In this document: one piece after another, positions 7,840-18,249 of the stretch
Layout of the letters: every line of letters begins with the position of its first letter
Numbering within the stretch: the stretch's first letter is position 1
Source of the DNA: Microbulbifer harenosus
GTDB taxonomy: Bacteria > Pseudomonadota > Gammaproteobacteria > Pseudomonadales > Cellvibrionaceae
NCBI RefSeq assembly: GCF_005771435.1
Contig: NZ_VANI01000005.1
Coordinates: 186,001-250,000, forward strand
Length of the DNA: 64,000 nt
Direction of reading: 5' to 3'
Position numbers and translations under genes: made by a program
The notes under the pieces: generated by a model
What the model was told of the DNA's origin: nothing
Seen by the model: only the letters and a program-made list of their open reading frames with translations
Databases searched by the model: none

Positions 7840-10455
7840 GTGCTTGAAGCCTATCGCAAACACGTCGCCGAGCGCGCCGAACAAGGTATCCCGCCCAAGC
7901 CCCTGAACGCTGAGCAAGTGGCCGGCCTGGTTGAACTGCTGAAAAACCCGCCCGCGGGTGAAGAGCAGGAGTTGCTGGACCTGATCACCAATCGCGTACC
8001 GCCGGGCGTGGACGAAGCGGCTTACGTAAAAGCCGGTTTCCTTACCGCCATCGTCAAAGGCGAAGCGAAATCCCCGCTGATTGACGGCGAACACGCCACC
8101 AAACTGCTGGGCATGATGCTGGGCGGATACAACATTTCCACCCTGGTTGAACTGCTGGACGATGCCAATCTGGGCGCACTGGCGGCCGAGCAGCTGAAAG
8201 GCACCCTGTTGATGTTCGACGCCTTCCACGACGTGGAAGAGAAGGCCAAAGCCGGTAACGAACACGCCAAAGCCGTAATCCAGTCCTGGGCCGATGGCGA
8301 ATGGTTCACCAAGCGCGACAAAGTTGCCGAGAGCATCAAGGTTGCCGTATTCAAGGTAACCGGCGAAACCAACACCGACGACCTGTCCCCGGCACCAGAC
8401 GCCTGGTCCCGCCCGGACATCCCTCTGCACGCGTTGGCCATGTACAAGATGACCCGCGACGGTCTCACCCCGGAAGAACACGGCGTGACCGGCCCGCTGA
8501 AGCAGATCAAAGAAGTACAGGCCAAAGGCCTGCCGGTTGCCTTCGTCGGCGACGTAGTGGGCACCGGCTCTTCCCGTAAATCCGCCACCAACTCCGTTCT
8601 GTGGTACTTCGGCGACGAAATGCCGGGTGTGCCGAACAAGAAAGGCGGTGGCATCTGTATCGGCGGCAAAGTTGCACCGATCTTCTACAACACCATGGAA
8701 GATGCCGGCGCACTGGTATTCGAAGCCCCGGTTGACGACCTGAACATGGGTGACGTGATCGAGATCCGTCCCTACGACGGCAAGATCCTGTCTGAAGACG
8801 GCAAAGTGCTGTCCGAGTTCGCGCTGAAATCCGACGTGCTGCTGGACGAAGTTCAGGCGGGTGGCCGGATCAACCTGATCATCGGCCGCGGCCTGACCAC
8901 CAAGGCCCGCGAATCCCTGGGTCTGGGCGCTTCCGATCTGTTCCGCAAGCCAGAGCAGCCTGCCGACACCGGCAAGGGCTACACCCTGGCACAGAAAATG
9001 GTCGGCAAGGCCTGCGGCGTGGAAGGTATCCGCCCCGGTACTTACTGCGAGCCGAAAATGACCACCGTTGGCTCCCAGGACACCACCGGTCCGATGACCC
9101 GTGACGAACTGAAAGACCTGGCGTGCCTGGGCTTCTCCGCAGATCTCACCATGCAGTCCTTCTGTCACACCGCGGCTTACCCGAAGCCCGTGGACATCGA
9201 CACCCAGCACACCCTGCCCGACTTCATCATGAACCGCGGCGGTGTTTCCCTGCGCCCGGGTGACGGCATCATCCACAGCTGGCTGAACCGCATGCTGCTG
9301 CCGGACACCGTGGGTACCGGTGGTGACTCCCACACCCGTTTCCCGATGGGCATTTCCTTCCCGGCCGGTTCCGGTCTCGTGGCGTTTGCCGCGGCCACCG
9401 GTGTTATGCCGCTGGATATGCCGGAATCCGTACTGGTGCGCTTCAAAGGCGAACTGCAGCCGGGCATCACCCTGCGTGACCTGGTACATGCCATCCCCTA
9501 CTACGCGATCCAGCAAGGCCTGTTGACCGTCGAGAAGAAAGGCAAGAAGAACATATTCTCCGGCCGCATCCTCGAGATCGAAGGTCTGGACCACCTGACC
9601 GTCGAGCAGGCGTTCGAACTGTCCGATGCCTCCGCCGAGCGCTCCGCGGCCGGCTGTACCATCAAGCTGCCGGAAGAAGCCATCGCCGAATACCTGCGCT
9701 CCAACATCACCCTGCTGCGCTGGATGATTGCGGAAGGTTACGGCTCCAAGCGCACCCTGGAGCGCCGCGCGCGCGCTATGGAAGAGTGGCTGGCCAACCC
9801 GGAGCTGATGAGCGCCGACGCCGACGCGGAATACGCCGCGGTAATCGAGATCGACCTGGCCGATGTGAAAGAGCCGATCGTGTGTGCACCGAACGACCCG
9901 GACGACGCGCGTCTGCTGTCTTCCGTTGCCGGTGACAAGGTGGACGAGGTATTCCTCGGTTCCTGCATGACCAACATCGGCCACTTCCGCGCCGCCGGTA
10001 AACTGCTGCAGCAGCACAAAGGTGGTATTTCCACCCGTATGTGGATCGCTCCGCCCACCAAAATGGACGAGCACCAACTGATGGAAGAAGGCTACTACAA
10101 CATCTACGGCGCCGCCGGTGCCCGCACCGAGATGCCCGGATGCTCCCTGTGCATGGGTAACCAGGCACGTGTAGCTCCAAACAGCACCGTGCTGTCCACC
10201 TCCACCCGTAACTTCCCGAACCGCCTGGGCGACGGTGCCAATGTGTACCTGACCTCTGCGGAACTGGCCTCTGTGGGTGCGATCCTGGGCAAACTGCCGA
10301 CTCCCGAGGAGTACCAGCAGTACGCGCAGAATCTGGACTCCATGTCCGCGGAGATTTATCGCTACCTGAACTTCGACCAGATTGAGGAATTCCAGAAATC
10401 TGCCGAAGAAGGCAAGCGCATCGCCGCTACCGAGATTCAGGATGTTGCGGTTTAA
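7840..10455 (+). CDS. acnB: aconitate hydratase B (2-methylisocitrate dehydratase)
   Basis: AcnB interconverts citrate and isocitrate in the TCA cycle through a [4Fe-4S] cluster, and can hydrate 2-methylaconitate in propionate metabolism. The 871-residue product has the AcnB layout: N-terminal HEAT-like helical domain (about 1-160), then the swivel domain with [16 protein letters not shown], then the catalytic core with [11 protein letters not shown]. Cluster ligands are Cys709 (FLGSCMTN), Cys768 and Cys771 (PGCSLCMGN), essentially the E. coli positions. The GTG start follows AGAGGGA. It is transcribed alone: its own promoter lies upstream and a strong terminator follows. A long open frame on the opposite strand is a by-product of codon bias. 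Confidence 0.97.
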   Translation: MLEAYRKHVAERAEQGIPPKPLNAEQVAGLVELLKNPPAGEEQELLDLITNRVPPGVDEAAYVKAGFLTAIVKGEAKSPLIDGEHATKLLGMMLGGYNISTLVELLDDANLGALAAEQLKGTLLMFDAFHDVEEKAKAGNEHAKAVIQSWADGEWFTKRDKVAESIKVAVFKVTGETNTDDLSPAPDAWSRPDIPLHALAMYKMTRDGLTPEEHGVTGPLKQIKEVQAKGLPVAFVGDVVGTGSSRKSATNSVLWYFGDEMPGVPNKKGGGICIGGKVAPIFYNTMEDAGALVFEAPVDDLNMGDVIEIRPYDGKILSEDGKVLSEFALKSDVLLDEVQAGGRINLIIGRGLTTKARESLGLGASDLFRKPEQPADTGKGYTLAQKMVGKACGVEGIRPGTYCEPKMTTVGSQDTTGPMTRDELKDLACLGFSADLTMQSFCHTAAYPKPVDIDTQHTLPDFIMNRGGVSLRPGDGIIHSWLNRMLLPDTVGTGGDSHTRFPMGISFPAGSGLVAFAAATGVMPLDMPESVLVRFKGELQPGITLRDLVHAIPYYAIQQGLLTVEKKGKKNIFSGRILEIEGLDHLTVEQAFELSDASAERSAAGCTIKLPEEAIAEYLRSNITLLRWMIAEGYGSKRTLERRARAMEEWLANPELMSADADAEYAAVIEIDLADVKEPIVCAPNDPDDARLLSSVAGDKVDEVFLGSCMTNIGHFRAAGKLLQQHKGGISTRMWIAPPTKMDEHQLMEEGYYNIYGAAGARTEMPGCSLCMGNQARVAPNSTVLSTSTRNFPNRLGDGANVYLTSAELASVGAILGKLPTPEEYQQYAQNLDSMSAEIYRYLNFDQIEEFQKSAEEGKRIAATEIQDVAV

Positions 10456-10479
10456 GTAGCGGGCGGACTGACGCTAAAA

Positions 10480-10510
10480 AAAGCCCCGCTCGTGAGAGCG
10501 GGGCTTTTTC
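10480..10510 (+). terminator. Rho-independent terminator of acnB
   Basis: A GC-rich hairpin with arms AGCCCCGCTC and GAGCGGGGCT and a GTGA loop is followed by a run of T. A matching run of A before it means it could also work on the opposite strand. Confidence 0.9.
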
Positions 10511-10584
10511 ATCTTTGAATAAAACACGGGCAACGGATAGCTCTACCGATTCAAACTGATTTTCAGATATCGGAGCCGACCCAC

Positions 10585-11094
10585 ATGCTCAAAACCATAC
10601 TACTTCTCTTAGGAGGCTTTGTCGCTGGAATAGGCTCTACCATCGGGCTTTCCATGTACTTTGTATACGAGTATGCAACGCAGCCCGACGAGCTGGAGAA
10701 ATACTCACTTCCTGATGCCGAATACTCCCTCTCCAACGATGCCTATACGAATACCAACGAATGCCACAACTTTCCGGTGGAAAAACTGCTGGGCAACTGG
10801 TACGGGCAGAAGACACTGGATGACGGCAACCTCCAGAAATGGAAAGTGACCCGGTTTGCCGATGGCACCTATCAAATTCAGTTCGAGCTTTCCAGCCCTG
10901 AAGGCCTACACACTTCGAAGGAAAGCGGACTCTGGAGTTACTCTGGATGTCTTTATTCAGTTATCACCAAATCCCGGAATGGTGAAAATGTTCTATTTCA
11001 GGAAGTGTATCGGGTACAAGATTTGACCGACAAGAAACTTATCTACACGAATTATCGGACCGGGAACACATTTACTGTTATCAAAGGTATTTAA
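10585..11094 (+). CDS. Unrecognised membrane-anchored or secreted protein
   Basis: A 169-residue product I do not recognise. It begins with a hydrophobic segment (about 4-27, LLLLGGFVAGIGSTIGLSMY) that could be a signal anchor or uncleaved signal peptide. The rest looks like a small soluble beta-rich domain outside the cytoplasm. The segment LLGNWYGQK followed by alternating strands recalls lipocalin-like folds, but this is only a visual impression. A GGAG about 10 bases upstream supports the ATG. The next gene follows after about 47 bases on the same strand, so the two may be co-transcribed. Confidence 0.6.
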   Translation: MLKTILLLLGGFVAGIGSTIGLSMYFVYEYATQPDELEKYSLPDAEYSLSNDAYTNTNECHNFPVEKLLGNWYGQKTLDDGNLQKWKVTRFADGTYQIQFELSSPEGLHTSKESGLWSYSGCLYSVITKSRNGENVLFQEVYRVQDLTDKKLIYTNYRTGNTFTVIKGI

Positions 11095-11141
11095 CGACAG
11101 ATGTGCTCCAAACAACATCGAATGATTTGAAGGATGGCCCC

Positions 11142-11618
11142 TTGCCTACCCCCATGATTGGCAGCAAGAGCCCTCGGCTGGTGCTCTATGTACCTCACAA
11201 ACCCAATTCCTTTGACGAATTGACCGAGCGACCAAATATCCAGACTCTGATCGCCAACAACACAAACCATTGGCGGAAAATTGCCACTCTACTGGCCAAA
11301 ATCTGTAGCCCGGATCTGGAAAACTGGCGTCAGTTCAGGGATTCGAGGTTGCTGGAAAGTTCTGCCATCAGCATCAACCCAACCCTGTGCAATCTCGAGA
11401 GCAGGCCTTGGCATTGGATCGGAGGCAAAGACAACCAACGACGTTTCTCCTACCTGCAACACAATGCGCTGCCATTGGAAAGCTGCGAAAATGTCGCCGT
11501 CGACCGGAGAAAACAATTACTGTTCACCCCCTATCCGGATTACCGACAACTGGATAATGCAGTAATCATCGAAATTCGCCGCGCGCTAGAAACAGGTGGT
11601 TTCTACAGCGGCACTTGA
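11142..11618 (+). CDS. Unrecognised cytoplasmic protein
   Basis: A protein of about 158 residues that I do not recognise. It is rich in charged and aromatic residues, with LVLYVPHKPNSFDEL near the N-terminus, NTNHWRKIATLLAKI and a late FTPYPDYRQL. No signal peptide or membrane segment is visible. The start is uncertain. The TTG at 11142 is preferred because AAGGA sits 7 bases upstream; an ATG at 11154 and a GTG at 11103 are in the same frame. It probably shares a transcript with the gene before it and converges with the next gene. Confidence 0.55.
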   Translation: MPTPMIGSKSPRLVLYVPHKPNSFDELTERPNIQTLIANNTNHWRKIATLLAKICSPDLENWRQFRDSRLLESSAISINPTLCNLESRPWHWIGGKDNQRRFSYLQHNALPLESCENVAVDRRKQLLFTPYPDYRQLDNAVIIEIRRALETGGFYSGT

Positions 11619-11684
11619 TCTGGCACTTATCCCAAAGGCCGGAATCCGTTCCCACCCTGAGAAACTGTTCAGACTGACACAAAC

Positions 11685-12269
11685 TCAACGCCTGGAAAGG
11701 GTTGACCCCCTAGCATCCAGTGAAGCCAGGATGCGTTTCATTTCATCCGCCTCCTCCTGCGCCCGTTTCGCTTTGGCCGCGGCCATTGCGGCCTTCTCCG
11801 CTTCGATCCCGGCCTTGATCGCGCGTTCGCGGGCTGCACTTCCGGTGCGTCCGGTCGCCAGTTTTTCTTTCGCCGGCTTTGCGGTGCGCTTGGTTGTGGT
11901 ACTTGCCGGGGCAGAGCTAACAGGCGCAGCACCGACACCGGGGCGGGGTTTCGGCTTGGGTTTGCTCAGCGCGGCCTTGGTTGCGCCGGGCAGAACCGTG
12001 GTGATGCCGACAAGGCTTTTTCCATTGTAGGTATCCAGCGCCTCTTCTACCAGCTGTTGCAGCTCCAGGCGGTCTTCAGCCACCGCAAACAGCTCAACGG
12101 AGTATGAATGCGGGCCAAAGACTTTCAGTTCCCGGTAAAACGCGTGATCGATACCAAGGGGAAGCGCTTGCTGCAGTTGCTTGAAGCGGGCCTCTGGGGT
12201 TAACCCTTCGCGGGCAGTGCCCACCCATACGTCATCGGTTACGTCATTTGTAAGGGTAAATACGATCAT
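11685..12269 (-). CDS. GIY-YIG-like domain protein with basic coiled-coil tail
   Basis: Residues 1-90 follow the GIY-YIG nuclease pattern: a first strand VFTLTN in place of GIY, VWVGTA in place of YIG, then EARFKQL with an arginine where the catalytic Arg is expected, a KVFGPHSYSVELF strand, and a LQQLVEEAL helix with a candidate metal-binding glutamate. The second half is low-complexity: a Pro/Lys linker (KPKPKPRPG), then an Ala/Lys/Glu-rich helix (about 140-180) likely to be a coiled coil. GIY-YIG domains cut or bind DNA, but whether this one is active cannot be judged by eye. It is convergent with the previous gene. Confidence 0.5.
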   Translation of the reverse strand: MIVFTLTNDVTDDVWVGTAREGLTPEARFKQLQQALPLGIDHAFYRELKVFGPHSYSVELFAVAEDRLELQQLVEEALDTYNGKSLVGITTVLPGATKAALSKPKPKPRPGVGAAPVSSAPASTTTKRTAKPAKEKLATGRTGSAARERAIKAGIEAEKAAMAAAKAKRAQEEADEMKRILASLDARGSTLSRR

Positions 12270-12433
12270 GGAACCTCAGTCAACGTCATAGAGATCAAAA
12301 GTGAACAGCCAATTCACAGTTATCCGAATGGCCAAAAGGCTGCGCATTCTAATGATTTAAAACGAAATGTGCAGACTTGACTTGCGGTGCACTTCCCATA
12401 CATTCGAACCATAAAATTAATCACTGTAAAACG

Positions 12434-12712
12434 ATGAAACTCCCCTATTTTCTCGGCTGCCCCCAATGGCAACACCCGGCGTGGCACACCCGTCTGCCGG
12501 CAGGTGCCACGCCGCTTGAACGCCACAGCCAGCTACTGAATTGCGTCGAGGGGAACACCACTTTCTACGCAACACCAACACAAGCGCAATTTGCCGGTGC
12601 ACCTGTTGCCGGTGGATGCAGCACCGGGATCCGCTACATCGGCCACCCGGACCTCGAAAACAACCGACCAATCAGTTATTCCAGCATAAATCTGCGTATT
12701 CGAACTTATTGA
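12434..12712 (+). pseudogene. DUF72 (YecE-like) gene with large internal deletion
   Basis: The first ~55 codons encode the N-terminus of a DUF72 protein: LPYFLGCPQWQHPAW, then NCVEGNTTFYATPT. The frame then jumps to a segment that belongs near the C-terminus (GIRYIGHPDLENNRP, compare LIRFIG in E. coli YecE) and stops soon after in unrelated residues. About 150 or more central codons and the true C-terminus are missing from a family normally near 250-290 residues. A 9-base direct repeat, TTGCCGGTG at 12591-12599 and 12606-12614, sits at the apparent junction. The product cannot form the expected barrel, so it is scored as a decayed gene. Confidence 0.7.
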
Positions 12713-12805
12713 GTAAGTGACCGAAATCTCAATCGCTCGCACAGCGAGGCTTTCCAGCCGACTCTGACCTTCCTCTCCGCCAGATACCTTTCCCAAATAC
12801 CCTAT

Positions 12806-13231
12806 ATGGAAAACTTGGTAGAAGCAGTAAAAATCGCCTGCTGGAAATTTGATGCCAGGCCCACTGATTTTATCAGTAATGTATATGTGAAAAACTTGAA
12901 CGTTGAAGGCGAAACCGAAATGGACACCTATACACGTATAAAAGCTAATGAGCAGCTGTACAAGGATGTCACCAGCACAGTTATCGAAGCAGCGAGAATT
13001 CTAGGAGTAGCCACCGAGCTCTACTTTTACATATACAGCGCCGCTAAAAATTACAAAATACCTAAGGCGGAATTACATGGCGCCTTAATGCGTGGCGGAG
13101 CCCAGTCTGTAGAAATGGACTCTAATATTCATTTTTTTAAGGTAGGCAGCAATGATGGTTCGATTGCTCGTATTTTGCCCACCAATCTGCACAAAGCAAT
13201 ACTTCTAGGCAAAGCTGTAGTGGCACGCTAA
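12806..13231 (+). CDS. AT-rich orphan protein of unknown function
   Basis: A product of up to 141 residues that I do not recognise. Base composition is visibly more AT-rich (roughly 40-45% GC by eye) than its neighbours, and codons such as ATA and AAA are frequent, suggesting recent acquisition. The C-terminal half (LGVATELYFYIYSAAKNYKIPKAELHGALMRGGAQ in two stretches) looks compact and helical. The ATG at 12806 lacks a ribosome-binding site; the in-frame ATG at 12920 has GAAGG at good spacing and may be the real start, giving 103 residues. It sits directly after the broken DUF72 gene and ends just before a perfect hairpin. Confidence 0.5.
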   Translation: MENLVEAVKIACWKFDARPTDFISNVYVKNLNVEGETEMDTYTRIKANEQLYKDVTSTVIEAARILGVATELYFYIYSAAKNYKIPKAELHGALMRGGAQSVEMDSNIHFFKVGSNDGSIARILPTNLHKAILLGKAVVAR

Positions 13232-13236
13232 ATCTG

Positions 13237-13270
13237 GCCACCAGGATTTAATGTCTTAAATCCTGGTGGC
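13237..13270. terminator. Perfect 15-bp hairpin after orphan gene
   Basis: The arms GCCACCAGGATTTAA (13237-13251) and TTAAATCCTGGTGGC (13256-13270) are perfectly complementary around a TGTC loop. There is no T-run on either side, so it is not a classical intrinsic terminator. It could protect a 3' end, block both converging transcripts, or be a remnant of a mobile element. Confidence 0.5.
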
Positions 13271-13305
13271 TACTAACGCTTTAGTGACCATTAAGGTCTA
13301 ATATC

Positions 13306-14415
13306 TCAGAAGGTGTAGGTGATCGCTGCGAAACCCTTGAGCACATAGTCGTCATCGACTATCGGGCTGTCAGCAATATCGTTGCCCAGGTATTCGGTGT
13401 TCACGTCCAGCACCAGGCGCCAGTGTTCGTTAATTTCCAATATTCCTCCTACACCAACCTCTGCTGTTACAGTACTTCCTACATCGTAGGCAGGTCTACC
13501 CGGCAACGCTGCCCAGCGCGGCACGCCGAAGTCGTAATTGGCGAGATCGTCACTCAGCCAGTTCACACCGAGCGAAGGTGCCCAACTCACATTTCCCGTT
13601 TGAAATCCTTTGGAAACCCGAAGCTCCGCGGTACCACCCCCAAAGCGGTCGAGCACATCGTGCTGATAACGGAAGTCCACATCGATCCGGTTCGGGCCGT
13701 CGTATACCACACCTACCCCCGCCATCAGGGTGCTGTCGCGGTCACCAAGTCCCACAAGGATCGGACTGTCATCTTCTTCGTAGGCACCGACGCGGTAGGC
13801 GGCATTGACTGCGAAACGGGATCGGTCGCTGCCAAACAGGCCGTATCGCAGACTCGGCCCTACCCACTGCAGTCGCTCGCCGAAATAGGTAATGGCCGGG
13901 ATGACCTGCACCACTGAGCTGTCCGATCCGAGATAAGGACTGCTGCGGCCGATCACCCCGATACCAACACCCCACTGGCCGGATTCGCCGAGCACCTGGT
14001 ACATCTCGATGTCGACATTTCTGGTTTCATTTTCTGCCAGAGTAAAACTCGCACGCTGGAAGCTCGGCGGTCCCTTGGGACGATAATGGTTTGACAGGCC
14101 TATCGGCTCTTTTGGAATACCGATAAAGGTGCGGTCCAGTGCGAGATTGTTGTTCTCGTCACCATAAACCAGCAACGCTACGGTCCCGGCTGGCACACCC
14201 GTGATCCGATACACTCCATCCGTATTGATCGCCTGGCGGGACTCGCTGCGCGGACTGCGAAAATCACCGAAGGCATCGGGGTTGTCGTAGATCTGGAACA
14301 CCAACGCACCGGTTGTCGGCGCATTTTGCACCCGGACTTCCAGCTCCGCCCCCCAGGCGCGACCGGCCATCAGCAACACCAATACAATACCGGGCAGTAG
14401 ATTCAACTGGTTCAT
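13306..14415 (-). CDS. DUF2141 domain fused to MipA/OmpV outer-membrane barrel
   Basis: A 369-residue envelope protein. A signal peptide (MNQLNLLPGIVLVLLMAGRAWG) is followed by a DUF2141 domain (about 25-140: ALVFQIYDNPDAFGDF, GVPAGTVALLVYGDENNN, FIGIPKEPIGLSNHYRP) and then a MipA/OmpV-type barrel (about 145-369: WGVGIGVIGRSSPYLGSD, YFGERLQWVGPSLRYGLF, ending in ITYTF with a terminal aromatic as outer-membrane proteins do). The barrel half would sit in the outer membrane with DUF2141 as a periplasmic beta-sandwich. MipA relatives scaffold murein enzymes or serve in stress responses; the ligand here is unknown. The frame opens 6 codons earlier with GTG, but the ATG at 14415 gives a normal signal peptide. 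Confidence 0.8.
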   Translation of the reverse strand: MNQLNLLPGIVLVLLMAGRAWGAELEVRVQNAPTTGALVFQIYDNPDAFGDFRSPRSESRQAINTDGVYRITGVPAGTVALLVYGDENNNLALDRTFIGIPKEPIGLSNHYRPKGPPSFQRASFTLAENETRNVDIEMYQVLGESGQWGVGIGVIGRSSPYLGSDSSVVQVIPAITYFGERLQWVGPSLRYGLFGSDRSRFAVNAAYRVGAYEEDDSPILVGLGDRDSTLMAGVGVVYDGPNRIDVDFRYQHDVLDRFGGGTAELRVSKGFQTGNVSWAPSLGVNWLSDDLANYDFGVPRWAALPGRPAYDVGSTVTAEVGVGGILEINEHWRLVLDVNTEYLGNDIADSPIVDDDYVLKGFAAITYTF

Positions 14416-14504
14416 CCGGGTTTCCACTTCCACTCAGAAATTCACTTATAGTACGCAAATATTTGCCGATGGATCACCACCCCGGACTTTTATAAAGCCA
14501 GAAA

Positions 14505-14535
14505 GCAGAAACGGGCGGCCAGCAGGCCGCCCGTT
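14505..14535 (-). terminator. Hairpin terminator after katG
   Basis: The arms AACGGGCGGCC (14510-14520) and GGCCGCCCGTT (14525-14535) pair perfectly around AGCA, about 50 bases past the katG stop. The T-run on the katG strand is short and interrupted, so termination may be partial. Confidence 0.7.
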
Positions 14536-14583
14536 CCGGAAAGTTCTGTCGAGTATGCAATGCAAATACCAACCTTTCACCGC

Positions 14584-17016
<2,433 letters not shown>

Positions 17017-17112
17017 TTATTTAAGGCCTGCACGATTTCCGAATCCCATCGCGTCATCACGGTACGTGGCGCGATTACTACACTAGCCACATACAATTTA
17101 TGAACTTGGCTC

Positions 17113-18249
17113 ATGTGGTCTTTCAAACTCCTTTTTACAGCCCTGCTCACCTTTCTCGCTTTTACCGGTGCGATCGTCGCATATGCGGCCGGTGACGCCA
17201 CCGCAGCGGCACCCATGGCCGTTGAGGGCGTGATTGCAAAGCGGCAGCCATTGATCGAGGAGGTCCCTGTCACCGGAACCATCAACCCGTTGCGGCAAGC
17301 GCTACTGTCCGCGGAGGTTGCCGGCCTGATCCACGAGATCCACACCGACATCGGCGACCGCGTGCAGAAAGGTGACCTGTTGCTGAAACTGGACCCGGAA
17401 CTCAGCAGCATCAACCGCGACGCGGCGCTCGCCGAGGTGGCGCGGGTGCGCGAGACGGTGGCGGACAGCCGCCGGCGCCTGGCAGAACTGCAGCGGCTGC
17501 TGGGGGACAAGCATGTGGCCGAGACGGAGGTGGAAAGCCTGGGCTCCGAAGTGCGCGAGCGCAGCGCACAATTGCAGGCCGCGCAGGTGGAAACCGAACG
17601 TCTGAGCGCCCTGCTCCGACGGCACCGGGTCGACGCCCCGTTTTCCGGCATCATCAGCCTGCGGGAAGTGGACGTAGGCGAGTGGGTCGAACCGGGCACG
17701 GCGCTGTTCGAACTGGTGGACACGGATTCACTGCGCGCGGATTTCCAGGTGCCGCAGCGATACTATCCCCGCATCCGGCCACAGACCCGCATCCGCGTAA
17801 CGCTCGACAACGGCCAGACCCTGAATACGCGGGTGGAGCACAAGATACCGGTCAGCCGCAGTGGCAGCCGCACCTTCCTGCTGCGTACTGTGATCGACGC
17901 CGGTTCACGGAATCCCCCGGAACTGATACCCGGCATGTCCGCTTCCGCGGTGCTGCAACTGAAAAGCGACAGAGAGGGCATCGCGGTGCCTCGCGATGCG
18001 GTGCTGCGCTATCCCGACGGGCGCATTACCGTGTGGGTCGCCGCGGCAGGCAGCGACTGGGGCGTGCCGGTGAACGTGCGCGAGCAGCAGGTGACTACTG
18101 GCCTCAGCTTCAACGGTATGATCGAAATCCGCTCAGGCATCGAGGCCGGTGAGCGCGTGATCGTGCGCGGCAACGAGAGCCTGCAACCTGGGCAGCAGGC
18201 CGTTCTCAAACCGGCGCCAATTGCAACTTCAGAGGCGGATAACCGCTGA
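17113..18249 (+). CDS. RND efflux periplasmic adaptor (membrane fusion protein)
   Basis: This 378-residue HlyD/AcrA-type protein links the inner-membrane pump encoded next to an outer-membrane channel. It has an N-terminal hydrophobic signal (about 4-25), a lipoyl/barrel-sandwich half (VPVTGTINPLRQALLSAEVAG with IGDRVQKGDLLLKLD), a helical hairpin of heptads (about 95-165), the returning lipoyl half (VDAPFSGIISLREVDVGEWV), and beta-barrel and membrane-proximal domains. No lipobox is visible, so it is probably held by its N-terminal segment. It is the first gene of an operon: its TGA overlaps the ATG of the pump gene (TGATG). No outer-membrane channel gene is present nearby. Confidence 0.9.
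   Translation: MWSFKLLFTALLTFLAFTGAIVAYAAGDATAAAPMAVEGVIAKRQPLIEEVPVTGTINPLRQALLSAEVAGLIHEIHTDIGDRVQKGDLLLKLDPELSSINRDAALAEVARVRETVADSRRRLAELQRLLGDKHVAETEVESLGSEVRERSAQLQAAQVETERLSALLRRHRVDAPFSGIISLREVDVGEWVEPGTALFELVDTDSLRADFQVPQRYYPRIRPQTRIRVTLDNGQTLNTRVEHKIPVSRSGSRTFLLRTVIDAGSRNPPELIPGMSASAVLQLKSDREGIAVPRDAVLRYPDGRITVWVAAAGSDWGVPVNVREQQVTTGLSFNGMIEIRSGIEAGERVIVRGNESLQPGQQAVLKPAPIATSEADNR

Noticed and set aside
7834..10077. A 747-codon open frame on the strand opposite acnB
   Set aside because: It exactly shadows acnB, is dominated by Gly/His/Gln/Val residues typical of antisense GC-rich codons, and matches no family. Similar antisense frames over the RND pump and ahpF genes were rejected for the same reason.
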